Counted from the first letter of the stretch, positions 23,401-35,823 are shown. The stretch is DNA of 64,000 nt from Hofstenia miamia (GCA_004352715.1 SCFE01000103.1:1021905-1085904); one strand, 5' to 3'. The notes: generated by a model not told the origin, from the sequence alone. Program-made: numbers and translations.

Positions 23401-24743
23401 AGAGCATACATAAACTTCATAAATAAATTTTTCAGTTGAATTGCTGTGTACATTAGTAATCAAAATTGGATTTATTTGGATTTTGAGAAAGTACTGAAAT
23501 ACACCAGAAAGTTCAACATAAATGGATATTTTACGTTTTGCACTTTGCACATTTTTGCCGACACAGAGATAAACCATATTTCACGCCTACGCATGAATAA
23601 CAATATTTAGTATATGTAGGTGTCGTAAACTTTTACATAATTGAAAAGATACTTCGAAATAACCAAGGCAAATTTATTGCATATCTAAATAAATAAATAG
23701 CAGATAAAATTCTAAGTAAATGAATAAAAATTTGCCAAGTTTATGCATTATTTCTTTGATCTTTCATATTGCTGTTGCTTTAATTAATTACCCTAAATAG
23801 CACTCGAAATGTTTCTAGGAAATTAATCTTAGGAGGAAATTATTTCTGGCAAACGCCCAACAAATTTTTCAAATTTTCGATTTTTCAGGTATGAACCTCT
23901 AACCTCATCATCTTTCATATCTTTGAATGATATTTTAATGAGGACATTTTGCTGGTCAATCAAATAGAAGTGTTACTCAGATTTTACATGTATTGCATAG
24001 TTATTTTGAACTTACCGGTATAAAAAGGCAAAATATTTTGTTCAAATAGAAGCCTCTATTTTAATATGAATTGATCCAAAATGTCGAGATAGTGATGAAA
24101 ATTCATCGTTCTTGTAGTTTTGCAAGTCCAAGCGGAAAAGGGAAAGCAACTGTTAATCATAAAAAGTGTTTTCTGGCAACATTTGTTGTCTGATATTATT
24201 TCTGACAAGGAACGAATTGAATTCTGTACAAAAAATGAATCGGAAAACAATCATTTTTCAATCTTTCAAAGAGTTCTCCGAACATCTTTCAAACTATTTT
24301 CTTCTTGATTTCCTATTGAAAACATTTAGCAGTGGTATTCTTGTAGCTCGCCGTAAAAATTAGCTTAGTTTACTAAAAAACGGCAAACTGTTGAATAAAT
24401 ATGATTTTGCCATCATTCCAAATGTCTTGCGGCACCCTGGATCCTAAAAGAGGGAAAAATGGAGTAATTTGAAAAACACTTTAGATCTTTATGAAATTTC
24501 GTAGAGTTACTCTGGGTTTTGTAAGGGTAATATTATTAAATTCCCTAAAAACTTTGTAATGCTTTCCATTTCGGGAATTCTCTTTCCTGATGTTTGGCCT
24601 TTTTAGCAACGTAAAATTACTTAGTTGAACCTCTCATGCTAAGAGTGTGTTGAATTGATGTTAACAAACTACCTGTTTCAGTACGAATTGCGAAAATAGA
24701 AGTTTATTTCATTTACTACTCAAACATTTCTGCTATATACTGG

Positions 24744-24746
<3 letters not shown>
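20494..24746. other. AT-rich intergenic DNA, little recognised
   Basis: Around 20,790-20,825 the sequence TTGTTTGGGGAAATAAATGAATGAATAC resembles the 3' tail of L2/CR1-type LINEs, but no coding part precedes it. Open frames at 21,688-21,870, 23,245-23,577 and 24,056-24,363 (both strands) have no recognised domain. Confidence 0.5.

Positions 24747-24784
<38 letters not shown>
24747..24784. repeat. (TA)n microsatellite
   Basis: Pure TA run after TACATATATA. Confidence 0.95.
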
Positions 24785-24787
<3 letters not shown>

Positions 24788-27700
24788 GGCCAATAAAGCC
24801 TACTAAAATGATTTAATTGTATTAAGCAATAGATATAAATACATGAATTTCACTACAAACCGTCTTTCTTAGAGATTAATTGATTACTACACGCACACAT
24901 TAATTGGAATATGTACATATATATGTTCGATGTGTATTTGTGTGTAATTTATACTCTACAACTTTTGGAGAATAAGCTACAAAATATATTAATTTGCACA
25001 ATATTCTGTTGATGACACTCATGTCTCCTATATTTATTTTGTAAAATCTAAACTTGCCAGACAGCTCATAAAATCCTATTCCTGGAAGCGATATTTAAAG
25101 ATTTTATGACAACAATAATTATTTGGAAAAACACTATTAAACATCTGGCTTAAAGAAACTCAGTTTCATTTGCAAAACGAATTTTAAGACTTAGTGTTTA
25201 CACATTAATTAGAAATGCAGGAGTAACAAACCTTGCTCCACCTGCAAATATTAGCTGGTAATCAATCACAGAAATAGTTTTATGAATGGGCCATTCTACA
25301 CATTCATTGAAACTTCCAACAAAAAATACACTTGTGGTGTTAAATGTAGTACTAATGCCCCTTAGGAGCACTAAATGCTAGATTTGCATGTCCAATGCAA
25401 ATAGATTCACACTAAAGTTTTCTATTTTTTTTTTTTTGGAGTCTTGTGAACTTTTTCTAGATCTTTTATCAATTTTGATTATCCAAGCACATTTGAAATT
25501 ACAATTAGCGTATCTTCTAGTAATATTAATTAATTGACGAGCGTTGTTAAAACAATTTTAGAAGTTCTTTATATTACATATATTACAAATCGATCTTTCC
25601 AGTAAGGTCACGCTCTGGAGATCGTGATTTAAAAAGTTTCTGATGGAGATGAAATGTTTTATTGTGAAACTACATATTATTTTTAATATGTCAGAATGTA
25701 TGTTTTAGGGATATTGTCTATTTACTTGAAAAAAATCAAAGAAACAAGAGATGTGGTTAAATATGTTATAAAATTTTGACCTGTAGACATTCTTAAATTT
25801 GCTCTATGATTTCATATTGAGTGAGGCAAATGCATTTTCAAGAGATAAAAAGAATTGTCTTATTGTAGTAAGATAACAGCGAATAAATCATATCTAGAAC
25901 TGGCCTGAATATTACAATGTTTTCATTGATGCAAAACTCCTGTTCAAGTAAGTTCACAGACAAAGAAAGCCGAGCATTTTAACTGTAACAGTAGAAATTG
26001 GGAATTATTTCCAACACTTTAACTACATTTAAATGTCGTAATTATACATATTTATTTTATAGTTGTTATCCAATTAACAATAATCCTTCAATTGCTTCAC
26101 TAATCCGATTTAATTAAAATGGAAGAAACTAAAATTTAGATTTTCAAAAGAAACGTATTCATTAATTTTTCAGCAGTTAAGCACTTCAAAACAATAGTTA
26201 ATTGCATTTGGATATTTGAAATTAAAATAGGGATGGAAAATGAATTTGAATAAGTAATGTAATTACAAAAAGAACAGCAAAAATGAGTTCAATTGAAGCG
26301 AATGATGCTTAATTTGGAGACATGGGTTGGTGGAGGTAGGCAGTGCCACCCAAATTTCTGAGATTGCCTATCCAAAATAACTGTATGCCTACATAAATAT
26401 GATGATTCTTACGAAGTACAAATCAATTGTTTCATGGAAGGCAAAAGCAAGAATGTTGTTCTGATAATGTTTTGATAATGTTTTGTTTTTTAATGCCGGT
26501 CTTAGATTGATATAGTTCTTCGGATTCCCAACTAAGAAATGTATAGAAGAATAATAACAGGTCTAGCTTGAAATTCTGCTTTCCCCTACCAGCAAAGAGT
26601 TCTCGCTAGCCGCTAGACACATGCATTATTTGTTAATGTTTGTGAAAAACTAAATTATTTCATAAATTTACCGAAATGAATTGTTAAGCTATATGAAATT
26701 TTATTGGAATTATTTATGTTCGTGTTTTTGAAAATATTAGAATATTCTTAAGGGTGAACAAAATGGTGAAAATCAAATTTCCTTACACATTCAGTTTCTC
26801 CCATACTCTTGCCTTTTCTTCAACAAAGTACAATCTCAGCAGTTGTACACAATACTGCAATGCAAACAAACTGAATCAAATGATATATTAAATTGCAGGT
26901 GGTGTTTCCAACAGTGAAGGAAGCAGCTTTATAACTTTTATCGCATCATCACTAAAATGTGATTCATATGCATTTCTTATCCAATCTAATTGGAGTTTAA
27001 CTGCACCCTTTAGGTTTTTGGAATGTATCAATTACATGTACTCTGAGAAATTATGAGCTCTTATGTTTACAAGTGAACTAAAAATGTATCACTAGAAAGT
27101 AGAACTGTATTTCTTCGTGGAGCTTCTCATTTTAACTGACAATTGATATCTCTTTGGCCGTAGACCGTGCTATTTATTTGCCAAATAATTGGAATTAATT
27201 GGATTTTACTCATCATGCTATCTCTATAAATGCTGTTAATTTACCTCAATATTCTGTTAGAGTCGTCAAATTTTGATCAAACTCTGTAATATGAAGCCAA
27301 ATGTTGTTCTAGCAAGGTTACTGATTGATTTGGCAATTTTACATTAGCGTTACAGCTTTAAAATTTTTTTGTTAAGCTGTTTTAGTTTACACTATATTTC
27401 ATCAGTGGTTTTGAAAATGGAAAGGATGTGATGAGGGGCAAATTATTCTTCAGAATTTCAGAAAGGCGGATATTTTCACTATATATACCACCCTGAAAAA
27501 TACTCATTTTCTTAACAAAAATTGAAATTTATATTATGTGCGCTGGCAATTTATAGAGCTTGTACTGGTAGTAGGGTATCTTAAAAAGTTATATACTAAT
27601 AAGATTTTTAGATAAACATATATCATAGTGTTAATACATATTATTTATTGGGGGAGGGGAGCAGAACTACACTCCCAAACACATATCCTAAGAAAATTAA

Positions 27701-29318
27701 GATTGAGGGCTCACGCAAATTTTCATAACATCAAATTCAGCTATAAATTTCTGGAAAAATGTGTCAATATGTTCCCCAAAAAATTTCCATGCAAATATTA
27801 ATTACCAGTGGTTCTAGAACTAAAACAATGACGCTGCTATAACTGCTGAAAAAATGATTGTCATTTTGATTGAGATTATATTCCACATTTGATCTAATAC
27901 TTTCAAAAAATTTGACTTCAAAGTAGTTTCCTGAATTTTTCTGAAATTTTAAATGAATGCAATTCAGGTGTGTTATATTGAGGTTGACTTGGCCATAGAA
28001 GTTTCTTGTTGTGAAGCCTTCTTGACTTAGACATATGTTTGACTGAATCGATGAATCATTCACAGCCCAAAAATGCTAATAAAGCAATACTTGAAATTAC
28101 ACCCAAGATCATTTCAGAAACTCCTCAATTATTCTACTATTTAAAAATAATGCATTCAGAAAAATTAGGGCGCTAAATATAAAAAAAAGCTTTCTATCAT
28201 CACCCTTCACTTGAGATTGAGTGCTAGGATAACAAATTGATTTTCTGGGGCTGATAGTAACAAGTTTTATTACATCAAAAGCATGACTCCTGCTTAAATT
28301 TTCTTTGATAAGATTCAAGGTTTGTTAAGAAATGCGCAGATAATCAGAATGAAATGCCTACTCTCCATACTCTTTCTAGTGAATTAAGTAATAAATCTGT
28401 TCGGTGCAGAAAAAGTCATAGCAAGCATTTTAAGCTATTTTACATGGCATGAATTCACCTTAGCGTTGGTCTATTATATGACCATATTTCAAATCTAACA
28501 CATCTTAGTGAGCATATGACTTTTAATTAATTTCATTCCTGCAGTAACTAGAATGAATTTTTCTTGACGAATGTGCTTTATAATAATTCTATTCAGTATA
28601 TGCATGGAAGGCATGAATAAAATATGTATTAAAAACCCCTTAGAATATTCAACTTTTATATCATTTGCAGAGTTTTTAAGCAATAAATTTACCCTATATA
28701 TATACATGTTTCACAAATTGACAAACTACCAAAATTAATGCGAAAACCCGATGATATGGATATGAGGAATTGAAACTATAATATACAGCTTAAACACATA
28801 AATATATTAATTTATGTCAACCTCCTTCAATGAAATATATGGTTAAATTGGGTTCTATTCTAGCTGAACACTCACGGCAAATCTTCCCCTCATTAAATCA
28901 TTGCATGAAATTTGGTTTTAAAAATTTACTAAAAAAATTATGAAAATATCCTTTCCAAGTAAATGTTTATGGAATTTAGTCAGAAAGCAGTACTAACTTA
29001 TTTTTAAACTGAAAATTGCTTTGTTTTTATTTAGCTCATTTTAGTCACCACTATGCGTTTTTTGTTACAATTTATGTAGCACAGGGAGAATAAAGGAATT
29101 GTGCAGGATAATTTGTACCTCTTTTATCTTTTAAGAAATGACATATTTTCCAGACCTCGTGTTGAAACTGCTGACTCCAACAAAAATATACTGGCAATAT
29201 GCAATATCACTATGTAACTTTAATGTTCTATGTTAGGAGAAGCTAGCTGCCAAATTTCAAAGGAAATCGATCACTGTTAATGAAGATAAGCATTTAAGAA
29301 TGGAAAAAAATTAGAGTT
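24785..29318. other. AT-rich intergenic DNA, nothing recognised
   Basis: About 4.5 kb. Open frames at 27,764-28,063, 28,109-28,318 and 28,495-28,707 (minus) show no domain. No repeats of note. Confidence 0.55.
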
Positions 29319-29600
29319 AACTAGCTCAATAATGGAAGTGGGGCAGGTAGACCCATGAGGCAAAGTAGGAGCAGGCCAAGTTGGGGTAGGCATGAGGCAA
29401 TATTTTTCTAATGCAGATTAAAACCACTTATGATTCGAGAAAAACTGAACCAAAGAACTGTCAATTTTAGAGATTGTAAAAGTAATTTTCTTGCATCGCA
29501 GATAAAATTTTGGTTGAGTTGAAAATTTCGAAATTTCAATGGTTGGTAAAATTTTGCTATTATAATTTAAATTTTATTACTATACAATGTACTAAATCCA

Positions 29601-30123
29601 ATGCATCGTTCTAAATCTACACAGTTTTCTTGTATAATTTGCAACAAAACCATTTCTGGTGGTGTTTAATGCAATGATTGTGATAAATAGATGTTTCCTA
29701 ATTGTGATTCAGCTGGAGTAACAACAGATATTTTGAAATCACCATTAACAGCATGTAGATACTCCTCACGTTCTAAGCTTCCCACATTGAAGAAATCAAT
29801 TAACAACTTAACCACAGAAATGGCTACTATTAAAGAAACTGTTCCTGAATTTATCTAAAATATTAAAGAAGAGCTGAAGACATTCTCGGAAAAAATGCAT
29901 TTATACAAACAAAAAACAAAAACAAAAATGAATAATTTGACAAAAAGTACATTACCAATCATAAATACTTTTCCAGAAAATCCGTCCTTTTGACATTTTA
30001 AGTCATCACAAAAGGAATCCCAATGCAAAAGCCATGAACAGCCCGCAAAGTAATTAATGCAAGATGTTACATCACAAATTAAGCAAATGAAGATTAATAA
30101 CTGAAAAATGTCAAGGATCTTCA
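29601..30123 (+). pseudogene. LINE ORF1 with PHD-like zinc finger
   Basis: From ATG at 29,601 the frame reads FSCIICNKTISGGV, a stop, CNDCDK, a stop, MFPNCDSAGVTTD. The spacing C-x2-C-x9-C-x2-C followed by a later Cys is that of a PHD-type finger (the second stop replaces the expected Trp, and the His after it is lost). PHD-like fingers are known in ORF1 of some CR1-clade LINEs, where ORF1 binds element RNA. About 20 codons later there is a helical, charged stretch (LKKSINNLTTEMATIKETV) suited to a coiled coil. Both early stops are explained by single C-to-T or G-to-A changes. Non-functional. Confidence 0.6.
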
Positions 30124-30159
30124 TCTGAGCATTCGCAGTATGTCACAGAAATTTCGGAA

Positions 30160-30806
30160 TATTAACAATTCTCTCACTTTCTAGCTTAGTTACAGAAACT
30201 TGATTTGTGAATGATACACTTAGCACCTACACATCAATTGCTGGCTATAAATGTTTCCGTCATGATCGAGATATTTTAAACTGAAGCAAACAATCTGGTG
30301 GAGGAATATGTATATATTACAATTCTTTCATGGAGTGTGTTTTACTAGAGCCTTCTGGATCAGACATGTTCGAAATTGAATAAAGTGTTAACGGATTGTA
30401 TTAGCATTGGTATATTACCCACCTGATGCCCAAGTTAACAAACCACATTATCTTTACGATGGATGCCCTTTTCATTGTCACTAAACTACAATTTGTAATT
30501 TGTGGAGATTTTGATCATTTTAATCCAGATGTTTTATTGCGCAGAACTAAATTAATTGAGTATACAAGTGAGAACACGAGAGGAAATTCAAGCCTTGATA
30601 TGATCTTTGGCAATGAGGACTTCTTCTTTGAAGTCGAGGTGGTGCAATTGACTTTACCAACGGATCATTTCGGTGTGTGTACAATCCCTAGGGAAAAATG
30701 CAGCTTAGAAAGATCAGATGCCGATTTTGAGACCAGAGAGAACCATGCAAAATTCGTTTTAATGTTGCAATGGACAATTTTAATTTTGACCAGTTCTTCT
30801 AATTGA
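30160..30806 (+). pseudogene. LINE AP-like endonuclease domain
   Basis: The endonuclease that nicks the target for reverse transcription. Visible across frames: VTET followed by a stop in place of Trp, then FVNDTLSTYTSIAGYKCFRHDR, SGGGICIYYNSF, YYPPDAQ, CGDFDHFNPDVL (the GDFN-type metal-binding motif with D for N), TRGNSSLDMIF (the SLD motif), and LPTDHFGVC (the catalytic SDH motif with T for S). These blocks follow the order of the exonuclease-endonuclease-phosphatase fold of LINEs. Stops and frameshifts break it near 30,280, 30,390 and 30,450. Confidence 0.8.
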
Positions 30807-31139
30807 AGATGTTGATGATTTAGTCCATGCACTCACACAATCAATTAATGGTATGCTGGATGCTCACTGCCCATAGAGATATGTTACGTTGTCATCAGCA
30901 GATCCCTCATACATGTCCCCCTTCTAAAGCATCTGATCAATAAGGAACGTCAGCTAACAAGAAAAAGTCGTTTCCGAGATGGCCAGGAATTATCTTCAGG
31001 ATTCGTGGATTGATCCTAGGGAATGTCAAAAACCTTGGTAAGAAATGACTCAGACTTGGTGACACTTTGTAAAATCCCAAACTGGAAAGTTGAAGACTTG
31101 TGAGCCCATACAGATTGAGGTTAATGAAATCAACCATCG

Positions 31140-32453
31140 ATTTGCGCAGATGTCAACAACAAACAAGTGTGTTTAACCTACTCGAGTATATATCCCGTCT
31201 ACTGAATTATTGCCTGAATTGTCATTATTAGAAGTTTTCGCAGCTCCCAAAAAGGTGAAAAGAACCTCCATGGGTCCTAATGGCATTCCTGCTTTGGTTA
31301 TTCGAGGTAATTGTCATAACCTTGCGCTGGTTGTACATCGCATATTTAATCATTCTCTTAGAATTCACATTTTCCTTCATTTTACAAAAAGTCGAACAAT
31401 CATCCTATCCCAAAACCCGGCAAATCAGTCTCTCCTGAGAATATGAGGCAAATTGCTATTACAAACATTTTATCAAGAATATTCGAAAGGCTGGTTCACA
31501 TGAAGTTCATTACCCCTTCTTATAATCGCTGGTTGCCCAACAATCAATTAAGTTTCAGAAAGTTGAGTTCTACTGAAGCTGCTCTGATTAAGCTCCAACA
31601 CATCTGCAACAGAGTCTATCGGCAGAATTTTGACTACTTTCATATTATCGCAATAGATTTGTTAAATGCTTTTGACCAAGTTCCACACAACTTGATTGTG
31701 GAAAATATGTGACGCATTTATTCACTACATCTATGTGTTTGCAATTGGGTAGTAAATTTCCTTACACGACGCTCTCAAAAAGTTGTATATAACCAGCACC
31801 ATTCGGAAGTTAGGTTGCACAGGGTAATGTGAGTGGCCCATCATTATTAAATATCTTAACAGTGTACTTCGATCTTGATGGAATCCCTAATACAGAACTC
31901 GTAAAATTTGCAGATGATGGAAATGTGGTTTTTCTGGATATTGTGCAAGGGACGCCACTGAGGGCATAATGCAGGTGACATCTTGGTGTCAGAAAAATCA
32001 GTTTCTGTTTTGTGCGAGCAAATCCCAAAAACTTTTGATAAGTTTAAGGGTGAATATTTTCCTGATCCACACCCGAACATACCGCGAGTTTCTGTTCTGA
32101 AACTTCTGGGTTTCTCAGGTAATGAGAAATTTGGATTTAAGTTACACATTCAATGCATGTCTGAGAAAGCCATTTCTACCGTCTACTTCCTGAGGAAGCT
32201 GAGGCATCTAAATTTTGGTCATTGCTTAGTACCGTCATTGATTACATATAGTTCGTGGTTTGGGGGAGGTGAGAGTAAATACTTGCTGAATTGTTTAGTC
32301 TCAGTACAAAGTATACATCTAAGAGATCAAAGACTCTATAACTATATTCGAGAAAATCCTGGTCATCCTCTTTCTAATATGCTCTCTTCTCGGACAAAAT
32401 ACTCTGCTTCCAGACTTAGACAGAGACTTCCTGGCTGTACGAAGACCAAATAA
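31140..32453 (+). pseudogene. LINE reverse transcriptase, frameshifted
   Basis: Blocks in order: LFAAPKKVKRTSMGPNGIPA-like K..S.GPDGIP segment (31,225-31,290), MRQIAITNILSRIFERLV (31,443), NNQLSFRKLSSTEAAL (QxGFRxxxST equivalent), IIAIDLLNAFDQVPHNLIVE (the D-x-x-x-AFD motif A), a degraded motif B, LVKFADDGNVVF (catalytic FADD box, 31,897-31,932), then a frameshift into a long frame with KLLGFSGNEKFGFKLHI (LG thumb segment), STVYFLRKLRHL and a C-terminal tail ending at 32,453. The distribution is that of a CR1/L2-like RT. At least five frame changes; not functional. Confidence 0.8.
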
Positions 32454-32505
32454 TTTTTGCGAGGGACTGAATTTTAGATTTGCTTTTGTTGCTGAATCGT
32501 TATAC

Positions 32506-32529
32506 ATTATTATTATTATTATTATTATT
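32506..32529. repeat. (ATT)n 3' tail of the LINE
   Basis: Eight ATT units about 50 bp past the RT stop. Confidence 0.9.
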
Positions 32530-32908
32530 TTTAATAGTGTTAAAATTCCTTAATTGGCTATTAATAATAATTTTAATAAATATTCTTATTAGCAGTAATA
32601 ATAGAGATGGCATTTGAAAAATGATTCTGTATTTTCTAAGCAGTAATGATTCAAAATATTTGTCAGTGGTGGTGTCGTGCAGTGTTATGAAAATTGTCAT
32701 TGAACAAATATGGGACAATAAGATATCACAATTAGTTTTTGGAGCGAGAATTTTTTGAGTGAGGGAATTTTGGGGCTGTTGAACATAAAGCTTGGGGCAA
32801 TATTGGGCAAACGTCAACACATTGTTGAAGTGAGGCAATGCACAAAGTCTGTGTGACGGGGTATTGCAGGTCATAAAAATCTGCCCCATTTCCATCTCTG
32901 AACTAGCT

Positions 32909-34331
32909 AGTTAAGAGAAAGTCTTTTGATGTTATCTAGGTTCTTATTACATTTCAATATCAAACAATTGCATTAATATCTTGTATATGTATTAGTTTTA
33001 GAAGGCCTTCAAACTCATAAAATTTATGTTAAAACTTTTGCATACTAGTGTGCATTACATGTACATAGACGGAAAATGTACAAACGATGTTTAGGACATT
33101 TGGATAATTTTGGGAATTATTAAAAAATATGGTCTTACAATATGTCCATGAAATAAGAAAACAACGTAAAAATCTATAATGAATTTAAGAAAGCTGATAT
33201 TTCTAGAACTTTATATTATTTGAGAACTTTGATTTCCATCTTGTGCTTAACAAGATTTCCAAAGGAAATTAAATAACTGTGAACCTCCCTTTGTATATAA
33301 TATATTGCAAAATTTTGCTTTGAAATCAGAGCATCGTCTATTTGGCAGAATATTAAATTAAATGAGGCCACTTGGCTGTAGAGAAAATTAGCGGCGGTAT
33401 TGTTTGTTTTGCTTTGATCCCCCAGTGGTTTCGCAAAAAGCGTTCAAATCCTCAACAAGCACTGTCTCAAGTAATTTGTACACTATTGATATCGGCAAAT
33501 ACCACGGTTGACACATTAAACCAAAAATGTAATTTAAAATTTGTGTCAAACATTTGAACATACCGCCAATTCGCCACTATAAAGAGATAGGAACAATTGT
33601 TAAAATTGATTAAATTGCTTCGGTAGCACTTTTTAGGCAAAGGTGTTTTATTCCTCTTTCAATTCTTGTACGATTACGTCAAATCTGTAAATCAGATTAA
33701 AAAATTCATGTGATTTGAATGTTTTACGCAAACACAAAATAATTTTATAATACCCCCAATAAAAAGATTCAAAGCTAGCTTATTGAAATAAAAATGGCAC
33801 AAATTTAGTATGCAATTATAAACATATGCATAATATATAACATAATAACAATGATGAACTCTCTTTTGCTTCCCATATTAATAGAAGTGAGAAAAAGGCC
33901 TCTAATCAATTATTTATCTTATTAAGGCTTAAACTCTTGGCTTAGCATATTCTACTATACGGAATTCAGGTTTGGAGTGGTTGCCTAAATATCTCCTTGA
34001 TAAAATCGCGAGCTATATATATATATATATTACGGCATTATATTCATACGAAAATAAAGCCTAAAGTTAAAGACGAGAAGTTATGCAAAAATACTTTGAA
34101 GGGCTCAGATCACATAATACACGATATATGATTCCTTCTAGAAACGCAGATGTAGACTCTCACTATTAAATATATATATATATATCAAGGCTACCTCTAA
34201 CCAGGCAATGCAGCCGAGATTTCCATTTAAAACTTGGAGGCTTAAAATATTTATGTACATATATACACACTATTCTTTTCAGAATATAATTTTTAGAAAT
34301 ATAACAATGAAAGCATGATAGGTAGTATATT
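32909..34331. other. AT-rich DNA with two short (TA)n tracts
   Basis: TA tracts at 34,013-34,031 and 34,167-34,186. The open frame at 33,372-33,557 (plus) shows no domain. Confidence 0.55.
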
Positions 34332-34742
34332 TTAACATGATAATTTTAATATTTTCATACCTTGTTTACCTTTTTGCTTAAAACTTTTAACAAAAATTTT
34401 CATAAAAATATTTACAATAATACGAAAACACTTTTCGGGTACAATAATGTCTAAATGAAAAAATGAAGAAAAAGTCAAGAAAATATTACAGAGTCGCTTT
34501 CGACAGTAGTTTTCGGATGATTTTTTATAAAATGAATAACAAAGAAGCACCAGATTAAAAAAGATTTCTGTGGGATACTTTAAACCACCACGTTGCAAAT
34601 AGCAAGTAAATTCTGAAAATTCAGTATTGTGAGGGTCTTCTTGGAAAAATAAGTTAACTTTTGAACACACATAACCAGCAATGTAAAAAACAGCCATTTT
34701 TTTCTCTCTAGAAATTTCTATTATAGAATATATGCTGTCCAA
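34332..34742 (-). CDS. P-element/THAP9-like transposase C-terminal fragment
   Basis: An uninterrupted 136-codon frame. FYIAGYVCSKV followed about 25 residues later by EFTCYLQRGGLKYPTEIFFN is the C-terminal signature of P-element-like transposases (IAGYVxxK ... SRGGLxxPS), a region helping form the insertion and catalytic end of the RNase H-like transposase. The remainder (CFRIIVNIFMKIFVKSFKQK) is helical and basic. No other transposase domain lies directly upstream; instead a Dong LINE relic begins about 50 bp away. It differs clearly from the C-terminus of the P-like element at 40,130-43,728, so it is another family or subfamily. No ATG is required for this frame to be part of a longer gene. 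Confidence 0.65.
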   Translation of the reverse strand: MDSIYSIIEISREKKMAVFYIAGYVCSKVNLFFQEDPHNTEFSEFTCYLQRGGLKYPTEIFFNLVLLCYSFYKKSSENYCRKRLCNIFLTFSSFFHLDIIVPEKCFRIIVNIFMKIFVKSFKQKGKQGMKILKLSC

Positions 34743-34789
34743 AATGTTAAGTACTGCAGGTGATATTGGAATATAGCATACTGAGCAAT

Positions 34790-35062
34790 TGTGATTTTCT
34801 TCAGTAGCTTATGTGACTTCAAAGTTTTGCTGCAAAAGTGCCACAGTATCTTGTCCTTATTCTCTATGATGGTCTGTGACTTGTGCTCATCTACGTATCT
34901 CCTGTTCTAAGCCATGCTGCCTATTCAAGCTTCAGTGCATCATTCGTCTCACCTAGTCCTACTTGAACTTATGCACATTTTGGGCCAACTTCTCACACCC
35001 TCTCTTTTTTACTTGATCTGCATTTGTCGCTTACCACAGTTCTTGTTTTATGTTCGTGGAGA
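34790..35062 (-). pseudogene. R4/Dong LINE relic, copy 3
   Basis: On the minus strand: VSDKCRSSKKERV, a deletion, GCEKLAQN, HKFK, a stop, then RQHGLEQE, then DEHKSQTIIENKDKILWHFC. Each block aligns in order with copy 1 (VSDKCRLCKKESETV, GCEKLAQNEYKFRHD, RQHGLEAGD, YEHKPQGVIENEKVKIVW). The second Cys of the zinc knuckle and the HLIA segment are lost and several stops are present. No TAA tract flanks it. It is older and shorter than the other two copies and contains no nuclease core. Confidence 0.8.
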
Positions 35063-35646
35063 ACAAACTAACTTATCATTTTCAAACGCTGGAGAGAGTC
35101 TTATAAGCATGATAATTGAGGGATTCATAGACAAATAATTGACTTTTCAATTAAAAATGAATAGTACAAAGCTAAAGATGTGTTGAAATAATTGAGAGAG
35201 AAAATTAATAAAGCATATTTACCTGTAGCAACCATAATATAGAAAAACGAAGCAGGATATTTAACTGTATTATACAACAATAATTATACAGTACCACATG
35301 AATATACATCGCATATATTTCACAACAGCAAACTCTTGAGGGAATCTATTGGTGCGACTTCGAAGTAGGGTACTCCTGTGGTATTGAGTTCATTTAGCAG
35401 CATGACTGTATTAGTATTAAAATCCTATAAGGTATCAAGCGTTTATTTTAATGTTCATAAACCTAAACAATTATTATTAATAAATTAAATATATGAATTA
35501 GTACCAAAAAAGAAATGATTCTTTATCATTATTTGGATGAAGACAATTTATGATATTACGAGGCTTTCTTAGGTGATTTGAACGATGAATATAATTTGGC
35601 TAAGTGATTCACAGTGCTAGATTAATGTGTCACATCTAATGTATAT

Positions 35647-35823
35647 GTATATATATATATATATATATNNNNNNNNNNNNNNNNNNNNNNNNNNNNNNNN
35701 NNNNNNNNNNNNNNNNNNNNNNNNNNNNNNNNNNNNNNNNNNNNNNNNNNNNNNNNNNNNNNNNNNNNNNNNNNNNNNNNNNNNNNNNNNNNNNNNNNNN
35801 NNTATATATATATATATATATAT
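35647..35823. repeat. (TA)n microsatellite containing a 134-N gap
   Basis: TA runs on both sides of Ns at 35,669-35,802; the gap is a microsatellite that was not assembled through. Confidence 0.95.

Larger units (their letters stand above)
29570..32529 (+). mobile_element. nearly full-length decayed LINE (APE-type, CR1/L2-like)
   Basis: In order: a PHD-like finger (ORF1), a short coiled-coil-like stretch, an apurinic-type endonuclease, a reverse transcriptase, a short 3' untranslated region and a terminal (ATT)n at 32,506-32,529. Numerous stops and frameshifts occur in every part. The exact 5' boundary is not visible; it lies between the hAT left end and the first codon at 29,601. It sits wholly inside the hAT element at 29,327-32,900, so it inserted later than that element. 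Confidence 0.75.
29327..32900. mobile_element. hAT-type non-autonomous element split by a LINE
   Basis: The left end CAATAATGGAAGTGGGGCAG and the right end (reverse complement CAGAGATGGAAATGGGGCAG) form 20-bp terminal inverted repeats. They are bounded by a perfect 8-bp direct repeat AACTAGCT at 29,319-29,326 and 32,901-32,908, outside any microsatellite. An 8-bp duplication and a CAGxGATGG-type end are hallmarks of hAT transposons. Outside the nested LINE only about 240 bp on the left and 370 bp on the right remain, without coding sequence, so the original element was a short non-autonomous unit of roughly 0.6 kb. Confidence 0.8.

Noticed and set aside
29327-32900. Interpretation of the LINE as part of an autonomous hAT transposon
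   Set aside because: The proteins inside are endonuclease and reverse transcriptase, which belong to a retrotransposon; it is better explained as a later insertion.
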